This document shows, one piece after another, positions 57,211 through 64,000 of a stretch of 64,000 bases of DNA. Within the stretch, counting starts at the first letter, position 1. Each line of letters begins with the position of its first letter. The stretch comes from Aphrocallistes beatrix (lineage: Eukaryota > Porifera > Hexactinellida > Sceptrulophora > Aphrocallistidae): NCBI GenBank assembly GCA_963281255.1, contig OY725490.1, positions 5,456,001-5,520,000 of the forward strand, written 5' to 3'. A model generated the notes under the pieces. The model saw only the letters and a program-made list of their open reading frames with translations, ran no database searches and was not told the origin of the DNA. Position numbers and translations under genes: made by a program.

Positions 57211-58404
57211 TTAAGAGATAATATTTGTGTGAGTATGTTGTATCTACGTCTATTTTTGGGAACAAGACTTTCTAATTGGCATTAAATGAATTGGAGTCTA
57301 CAAATTTCTAGATGCTCAGATGTTTCCACATCCGAACTGGTATGCATAATATCAATGGCTTGTTGAATATGAACATTCGCTGATGATATATGGGAAGCAG
57401 TAGATTCAGAATTCTTAGATGGATCACATCGATAAGCCGCACTAGAAATTTCATTCACAAGTGATTCAAGTTGTCGAATATCACTTAGGCAACTGAACGA
57501 ATGTGGAAAAATCTCATTTTTACAAAAAGCCTTGATAGAAAGATCTAACGTTACTACCAAATAAACATCAACTAGTATGCTAGAATCTCTAAACTAGGAC
57601 GTATAAATATCAAACATGTTCATCTGGGTACCATAATGACCAGGTTTTAGGTAAAGAAATAAGTGATAACTTATCTTACATTTCCTGGAAGCAGCTAACC
57701 TTGAATCTTTTTCTTCTGCATCAGATCTCAGGCTAAGTGTCAAAGCTTGATTGAGGAACTCTTCATCTTTCTAGTCAAGAGACCGACGACTTTGCTTAGC
57801 TGCAAATTGGGAATAGTATGAGGGACATCCTGGTAGAAAGACTGGTACAGCATCACCCTTCAGCTTTGGGTTCACTCTAGGGATTTCGCGAAAAGTACCA
57901 TCTCCGTTAGGAACCTTGTTCGTGTACTCGATATCTTCAGTCCTAAAGTGCTTCACGCAGACGTAAACAGCCTTTCACTCGTCTATATCATCTCTGCGGA
58001 GTGCCCGAACCCAAACGTGTCGAAGTTGATCTGGTTTCTGCGGCATCTTGAAAAGAGTCACACGATCTTCAGACTTGTAGTTACTCTTGCAACCAGGTGC
58101 CGAGCAACTGGTTGGCATTTCAAATGTAAGTACGTAGCTAGTGCAAAAAAGAAATGTTGTAAATATTTCTTATTATGATTAAATTATATATGAATGCTAT
58201 TTTTACGAATTAAAGTATATACGAACATGATTGTATGAAAATGTTATGGGTAATTGTGAATAGATAAACATGAATAAAACATTGTGGTTAATTAACAATT
58301 ACCGGCTTCGACTGGTACAATATTTCCATTCTACTGTGAGGCCTGAGTTAAGTAGGCCATGACTATATATACCTATAAACTGCCTCGCACAAAATGCTGA
58401 TTTT

Positions 58405-58795
58405 TGGCATCTCTAAATATGTTTGTCTTACTGCTATAATCGATATCACTCGAAAAATCACTAAATTTGTCAATTTTTGATGAGTAATGATGACGTCATA
58501 TCAGATTGATGAGTCATCCTTCTTTATCAGAGTTTATCATATATTAGATATATTAGTATAAACAACCTATTAAAATTACAGCCTTCTATAACCCAAAGTT
58601 ATAGTCGTAAAATTATCATTTTTAATTATAAAAAATGATTACAATGACCTCATACTAATTCGATGTTGAGTCGATATTTTCGAGTTCAGAACTTGGTGCC
58701 ACAACCAAGGCTCCAATATGCCCAAAATCAGCTTTCTGTGCCTGGCAGTTTCTTCAATCGATTTATGACATATATATTTATGTATTAATCAAGTT
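58405..58795 (-). mobile_element. Family A copy 7, fragment
   Basis: Reverse-orientation family A from GGCATCTCTAAATATGTTTG to TTTCTTCAATCG and TATTAATCAAGTTTT. The GC-rich 3' terminus is missing. It has TGACGTCA near 58490, and the second CRE-like site is mutated. Confidence 0.75.
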
Positions 58796-58867
58796 TTCAT
58801 TTGGTTTGTAAATACTAACTTAAAAAATATAAATGTGAATATTCAAATACATCTCCATTTTATAGAT

Positions 58868-59344
58868 AACAAGAGCTTCGCTTGCTTGCGCTGCGGTGGC
58901 TGGTGGACACTTTGTGTACTCCAGAGACTCCTGGGGTCTATAGATACTTGTGTCCTACTGTTATAATCGATATCGCACGAAAAATTTATCAATTTTCAAA
59001 TTTTGATGCGTAATAATGACTTCATAACAGAGCGGTGAGTAACCATTTTTAGATGATAGTTGCATCATATGTGAGGCATATTAATATACACATTCTCTTA
59101 AAATTTCAGCCTTTTATCACCTAAAATAACTGTTATACTCGAAAAATACTCGAAAAACTGAAATTTCTAATTACATACAAAGGTGACAATGACTTCATAA
59201 TTCCATGATGAGTGGACATTTTCGTCTGAGGTCAGAACTTAGTGGAGCCATAGCTAAAAGATCCCCACATGCCAAAAATCTGCGTTTTGTGCCTGGCAGT
59301 TTGTATAATCAATTTGTTTCATATATATATATATATATATATAT
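58868..59344 (-). mobile_element. Family A copy 8
   Basis: It starts at the degenerate terminus GCTTCGCTTGCTTGCGCTGC and ends in a (TA)n tract, where the foldback element at 59347 begins. More diverged than copies 3, 5 and 6. Confidence 0.8.
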
Positions 59345-59346
59345 TA

Positions 59347-60027
59347 GGGTGCTCCAAAAAATACGAAAGTTTGAATCTTTAGATGCACACTCTTCAAATA
59401 GTTTACTTTGATCAACAAGTATTCACCATAAAATTTTCATGCAATTTGGGGATGGTTTAGTGGTCCCGCAAAGTAGCTTCCCCCTCATGCTAATTTATAA
59501 TGGGATATGTCCAGGTTGTTGCCAAAAGTTGTAAAAGTCGTATTTCTGATGTTTATATAAACTACGTAGTAACTTCATTTTTGTGAAATTTGGAGGTGAT
59601 TTTATATCAGTTAATAATACATTTTAATGACCTAAAAGCTACCGGTTCGGAGATATTGGTGAAAACAGTTGAGACCATTAATAATTTCAAGTATGAAGGC
59701 TGGTCCCAACTGTTTTCGCCAATATCTCGGAACTGGTAGATTTTAGGTTATTAAAATGTATTATTAGCTTATATAAAACCACCCCCAAATATCACAAAAA
59801 TAAAGTTACTAGTTTATTAAAACATCAGAAGTACGCATTTTACAACTTTTGGCCCCATCCCGGACATATCTCATTATAAATTAGCACGAGGGGGAGGCTA
59901 CTTTGCGCGACCACTAAACCATCCCCAAATTGCATGAAATTTTTATGGTGAATACTTGGTGATCAAAGTAAACTATTTGAAGAGTTTGCATCTAAAGATT
60001 CAAACTTTCGAATTTTTTGGAGCAGCC
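59347..60027. mobile_element. Foldback element, 681 bp near-complete palindrome
   Basis: GGGTGCTCCAAAAAATACGA at the left and TCGAATTTTTTGGAGCAGCC at the right, with TA outside. The arms (59347-59675 and 59700-60027) are reverse complements along almost the whole length, leaving a loop of about 25 bp. GGGTGCTCCAAAAA ends are of Tc1/mariner type. No coding frame. Confidence 0.85.
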
Positions 60028-60046
60028 TAATATATATATATATATA

Positions 60047-60080
60047 TATATCCCTATTATTAAAACTCGATTAATGTGTA
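60047..60080 (+). mobile_element. Family A 5'-end fragment
   Basis: CCCTATTATTAAAACTCGAT and TAATGTGTA are the family A start, followed directly by a Tc1-like MITE. A similar orphan start lies at 61653-61680. Confidence 0.6.
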
Positions 60081-60082
60081 TA

Positions 60083-60565
60083 CAGTACCCGGACAAAAGT
60101 TTTCGACCACCACATAAACCTCCATACAAACAGTATTAAAGTGGATCTGTTCATAAAGGAATATGTACTCAAACTGTTAGAAATATTCTATTTTTGATTT
60201 CTACTTAGTAATTCCTAATCTACACATTCTAATTATTCACATTTGAGATCCTCAACTCAATTACTAACTCCCAATTTATAAATATTTACCTTTGATACTT
60301 GATGCTACTTGTCCCGAGTCACAGCCATTATATATGATGGCGATTAGTGATACGAAGTGGCAGAGGTTGATAATTTTCTACATGAGAATTAGTATTTGTA
60401 GTGAAAGTTTTAAAAATTAGTAATTCGGATGTGTAGTTTACGAATCTGAAATCAAAAATAGAATATCTCTTCTGTTTGATTACACATTCCATTTTGAATA
60501 GATCCACTTTAGTACTATTTGTATGGAGGATTTCGTGGTGGTCGAATACTTTTGTCCGGATAGTG
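60083..60565. mobile_element. Tc1-like MITE, 483 bp
   Basis: CAGTACCCGGACAAAAGTTT and ATACTTTTGTCCGGATAGTG are inverted ends flanked by TA (60081-60082, 60566-60567). Long arms pair (CCACCACATAAACCTCCATA against TATGGAGGATTTCGTGGTGG). Non-coding. Confidence 0.85.
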
Positions 60566-60579
60566 TATATATCAATATC

Positions 60580-61651
60580 CATAGCCTACTCTAATAATGC
60601 CTCACAATAAAATAACCAAAGGATGCGGTAACAGCCGAATGGATTAATACACGATTAGCCTAAAATCGTTAACCATATTGGATAGGCATTAAGAATATAT
60701 TACCAGCATATATAAACATGGAATCAAAATACATGTATCCGTTGTCAAAACTTCGATTAGTCATCATATCATTGCGGAACAGGTCATTATAAGGACAATT
60801 TTATCGATTTTCTATGCTGTTTTAACCCTATTTCTAAATGGTATTAAGGCGTGATTTTTGTGTAGAACCAAGATTAGTACGAGTTGATTGAAAAATTTAG
60901 AATTTTTCAATGGAATGTTGCTACATTCCTACGTTGCTATGATAAAGCATTTTGATCAGTTTTTTGCCATATCCTGCAATCTGTAGGAACTATAGTTCTT
61001 CAAATTTGATCGTATTTGATAGGCAATTGACTACTTCCTATTTGGTAAAAACACAATTTAAACTTCTAAATTCACAGACTATAGAGTTATGCGACAATTT
61101 AGAGTTTTGGTAACATTCTTAAAATCAACCCATAACTCAAAACTCGTTGAATTTAGAAGTTCATGTTGTATTATCGCCTAATAGGAAGTAGTCCATTGCC
61201 TATCAACGCGATCAAATTTGAAGATCTAGTTACTACAGTTTGCCTAAAATCGTTAACCATGCTGAATAGGCATTAATAATGTATTACCAGCATATATAGT
61301 AATATGGCATCAAAGTACATATATCAGTTGGAAAAATTTCGATTCGTCATCATATCATTGCGCGCAATAGGTCATTCTAAGGACAATTTTAGCGATTTTC
61401 TAAGCTGTTTTAGCCCTATTTCTAAATGGTATTAAGGTGTGATTTTTGTGTAGAATCAAGATTAGTACTAGTTGATTTGAAAAATTTAGAATTTTTCAAT
61501 GGAATGTTGTACAATCCTGCGTTGCTATGGCAAAGCATTTTGGTCAGTTTGGGACATTTCGTGCTAATCGTGTATTAATCCATTCGGCTACTACTTCTTC
61601 ACTAGTCCATAGTTTTCAGTCTACTGTGAGGCATTATTAGAGTCGGCTATG
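60580..61651. mobile_element. Family B palindromic P-type MITE (copy B3), 1072 bp
   Basis: The ends are CATAGCCTACTCTAATAATG and CATTATTAGAGTCGGCTATG. The flanks CAATATC and GTATATC match at 5 of 7. Closely similar to B1 and B2, but the right half is rearranged: near 61240 a forward copy of the left arm (GCCTAAAATCGTTAACCATG) replaces the expected reverse arm. Confidence 0.8.
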
Positions 61652-61917
61652 GTATATCCTTACTATTAAAACTCGATTAATCACAGCCTATGTAACTATA
61701 TCCTGTTCACGGTACGAATTTTACCTCACCATGGATTACTTCAAGTCTATTTTGTAAACAAACCATGCTGTTTGCAATAAATTAGACTACGATAAAATGC
61801 AGTGTATAATATAGGATAAGTATCATTGTCAGTTTATATTATATAACCTACAATATTTCATACATTTTCATCCTAATTCCCAATTTATTCATCCACACGT
61901 ACATTTTTCTTAGCAAT

Positions 61918-62340
61918 ATGCAAAATAGGTGTAGTGTAACCAACTGCTGCTCCAATTACGACGGCACTGATTACGTTCCAGTGTTTGAAATGTTGAATCA
62001 TTGGTCCAAGGAAATGCAGAATGAATTGCGAAGGTTTCTCTATATAGATGATGCATGGAAATTGACGAGAGTGTTCATCTGTGCGAGACATTTCTGTGAC
62101 GAGGATATACACTTCACTTTGATATACCCCAGGGTGACGGTACAGTGAAGAAAGTTGCAGAAAACCTGGTCTTCTGAAAATGCCAAAGCCCACAATCTTC
62201 CTAATTGTTTTTCATTTTAAGTGTGAATTGGGACTCCCAATTGTCATACATCCTGAAAAAGCAGCCGAACAAGTCAGCGAGGAAGACGATGCTATTTGAG
62301 AGCATGGAACTGGTGATATGGAGGAGTTTAGAGAAGATTT
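61918..62340 (+). pseudogene. THAP-domain exon of a third P-type element
   Basis: From ATG 61918 the frame gives C-S-V-T-N-C-C-S-N-Y, VPVF, a tryptophan and FICARHFCDEDI, a complete C2CH THAP signature within about 70 residues. The frame ends at 62148. In the next frame a GDGT-containing segment follows, the position where GDGTFREVPR-type sequence sits in P element 2. Beyond this no transposase core is found before the Tigger-type MITE at 62413. It is probably a truncated P-type element. A host THAP gene exon cannot be excluded. Confidence 0.65.
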
Positions 62341-62412
62341 TTTAAATGGTTTACTGTGGTGAGAGCGCTTAAAACGAAGTCAGTTGAATGTGTATGCGAA
62401 CATCTCTGATCT

Positions 62413-62567
62413 CAGTCAGGGCTTATTGTAAACCACCAGGGGACCAGACAATCTGCTCATAATAGAGATACTTCAATACAAATCCTATCTAAAAATGAAA
62501 TTGGGACCAGGAGATTTGTTCATAATAAACGAATGTTCATACTAAGCGGGTTCATAATACCCTGACT
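62413..62567. mobile_element. pogo/Tigger-type MITE, split by B5
   Basis: Same family as 32511-32694 (CAGTCAGGGCTTATTG, GTTCATAATAAACGAATGTT). Its last eight bases lie at 63644-63651, on the other side of family B copy B5. Confidence 0.85.
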
Positions 62568-63643
62568 CATAGCCTACTATAATAAGGCCTCAGAGTAACT
62601 TCCGAATTTGGCACTAGGGATGCAGCAGAAGATGGTTGAAGAAATACATGAGCTGCCTTAAATCATTAACAAAGTACAATAGAGCTTGCAATAGAGGAAT
62701 GTATTACCAGCATATATAAATATGGTGTTAAAGCACCCATATCCGTTTTTAAAATTTAGATTAGTCATCAAATGATTGCGGAACAGACGATATTTATGTC
62801 AAATTTAGTGATTTAGTGATTTTTGAGGTCGTTTATTGCACTTCTAAGTGTTTTTATTATCAAGTTTTTCGCATAGAACTGAGAAGTGAATGTGTTAATA
62901 CAAAAAATTTTTTCATGAAATGTTCTTACATTCCAGTGTTGCTATGGAAACGCGTTTTGGTCAGTTGGGGCTATATCTTGAAAACAGCGATAGCTAGACA
63001 TTCAAATTTAGTCCCATTTGATAGCAAATAGGCTACTTCCTATTAAGCTATAATACAATTTATATGTCTTAATTCAATAATTTACGAGTTATTAGACAAT
63101 TTATCATGTTGGTCACATTTGGTAATTTGTCGAATATCTCGTAAACCATTGAATTTAGACACAGAAATTGTATTATAGCTAAATAGGAAGTAGCCTATTT
63201 GCTATCAAATGGGATTATATTTGAATGTCTTGCTATCGCTGTTTCCAAGATATATCCCCAACTGACCAAAACACGTTTCCATAGCAACACTGGAATGTAA
63301 GAACATTCCATGAAAAAATTCCAAATTTTTAGTATTAACACATTCACTTCTCAGTTCTATGCGAAAAACCTTATACTAAAAACACTTAGAAGTGCCCCTA
63401 AACGGCCTCTGAAAATCACTAAATTTGACCCAAAAATAACCTGTTGCGCAATCATTTGATGACTAATCTAAATTTTAACAACGGATATGGGTGCTTTGAC
63501 ACCATATTTATATATGCTGGTAATACATTCCTAAGCTCTATTGTGCTTTGTTAATGATTTAAGGTAGCTCATGTATTTCTTCATCCATTTTCTACCGCAT
63601 CCGTGGTTGAGTTACTCTTAGGCCTTATATATAGTAGGCTATG
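62568..63643. mobile_element. Family B palindromic P-type MITE (copy B5), 1076 bp
   Basis: The ends are CATAGCCTACTATAATAAGG and its near-inverse, flanked by an exact 7-bp duplication CCTGACT (62561-62567, 63644-63650) that lies within the end of a Tigger-type MITE. The arms are about 500 bp. Each holds an X-box-like site: GTTGCTATGGAAAC at 62938-62951 and its inverse at 63275-63288. It belongs to the B4-like subgroup. Confidence 0.9.
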
Positions 63644-63653
63644 CCTGACTGTA

Positions 63654-64000
63654 TTCTGTGAACATGGAGCGCCTCACATCTTCCAGACGGAAAACGGAGG
63701 TGAATTTACTATGAACCTGCTGAATACGACACTGCGCAATGCCGGATACAGGTACTTCTTACTCATAGTTGATCTCTTTTCACATTACGTCAAATCAATC
63801 CCGTTGAAAGACCAGACCGCCACGTCCATCATTAACGCATTCGTGGAAAGTGGGTCTATCGTGGATATGGCGTACCAAATATTATGCTCACAGATCAGGT
63901 GAAGAATGTAGATGGGTTAGCGGTGCACGAACTGTGCCACGACTTAGGGATTACTAAATGTCACACCACACCTCTACACCCGGAGTCCGATGGGATGCCG
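63654..64000 (+). pseudogene. LTR-retrotransposon-type integrase fossil, cut by window edge
   Basis: Words such as FLLIVDLFSHYVKSIPL and the later CHTTPLHPESDGM belong to the integrase core of Ty3/gypsy-type elements. The element looks broken and rearranged within this short stretch and continues beyond the window, so LTRs and age cannot be judged. It resembles the fossil at 32700-33010. Confidence 0.65.

Larger units (their letters stand above)
54357..58118 (-). pseudogene. THAP/P-type transposase 2, interrupted
   Basis: Exon 1 starts at ATG 58118 and gives a THAP domain: C-S-A-P-G-C-K, FKMPQKPDQLRHVW and CVKHF. It continues with VPNGDGTFREIPRVNPK and FLPGCPSYYS, then a donor-like GTAAG at 57679. 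An exon-like frame at 57560-57282 follows an acceptor-like TTTGGTAG. After D4 come HMPCLSLPHFNPLEKLY (about 55620), DFVHILKSILNNWLN (about 55130-55080), and the C-terminal block TDPLEHHFGLYRMMSGDNYHVSNLQ (here TDPLEHHFGLYRMMSG and YHVSNLQ) near 54490-54420. I see an in-frame TGA within the THAP domain (near 57973), another stop after RRSLD, and frame changes around 55130-55390 and 54860. It is distinct from P element 1 in sequence and is inactive. Confidence 0.85.
54347..58361 (-). mobile_element. P-type transposon 2 with nested D4
   Basis: The 5' terminus (CATGGCCTACTTAACTCAGG read on the minus strand) ends at 58361 and continues CCTCACAGTAGA as in family B elements. The 3' terminus is lost where the pogo terminus begins. 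It carries a THAP/P transposase on the minus strand, broken by D4 (55675-57210). Confidence 0.75.

Overview
The window is AT-rich eukaryotic DNA dominated by transposable elements, with one clearly recognisable host gene fragment: the 3'-terminal exon of propionyl-CoA carboxylase alpha (3086-4540). A THAP-domain P-type transposase, full-length mariner, DD41D-type and pogo/Tigger elements, hAT, TTAA-site elements, a Helitron fragment and a RAG1-N-terminal-like transposon together suggest an invertebrate metazoan. The sequence alone does not name the phylum. A run of exactly 200 N (20510-20709) marks an assembly gap.

Layout: 1-5300 holds a 15-16 bp minisatellite, a heavily nested copy of repeat family A, and the PCCA exon. 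5300-12250 holds palindromic family B elements, tail-to-tail family A copies, hAT MITEs with exact 8-bp duplications, and mariner-type MITEs. 12254-20022 is one P-type element, flanked by a 7-bp duplication, carrying a decayed THAP/P transposase on the minus strand. A second transposon (15413-19356) has inserted into its THAP coding sequence. That inner element has about 820-bp, nearly identical inverted arms, a 4-bp duplication, and a decayed protein that pairs RAG1-N-terminal-like zinc motifs with a DDE-like transposase core. It is the most interesting object here. 20048-36500 is a patchwork of TTAA elements, Tigger-type MITEs, integrase fossils, satellites and an unidentified 217-codon ORF with its own poly(A) signal. 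36500-43000 contains an almost intact mariner with perfect ends and three hAT MITEs. 43190-47790 is a 4.6-kb imperfect palindrome filled by TTAA elements. 48443-64000 has more family B copies, a DD41D element, a pogo/Tigger fragment, a second THAP/P element, a long foldback element, a third THAP exon and an integrase fossil cut by the window edge.

Insertion order can be read from target-site duplications: P into a TTAA element, the RAG-N-like element into P, a TTAA element into the second P, a Tigger MITE into that TTAA element, and a family B element into a Tigger MITE. Family B palindromes end in CATAGCC...GGCTATG with 7-bp duplications. They share these ends with the two P elements, so they are best read as non-autonomous P-type elements.
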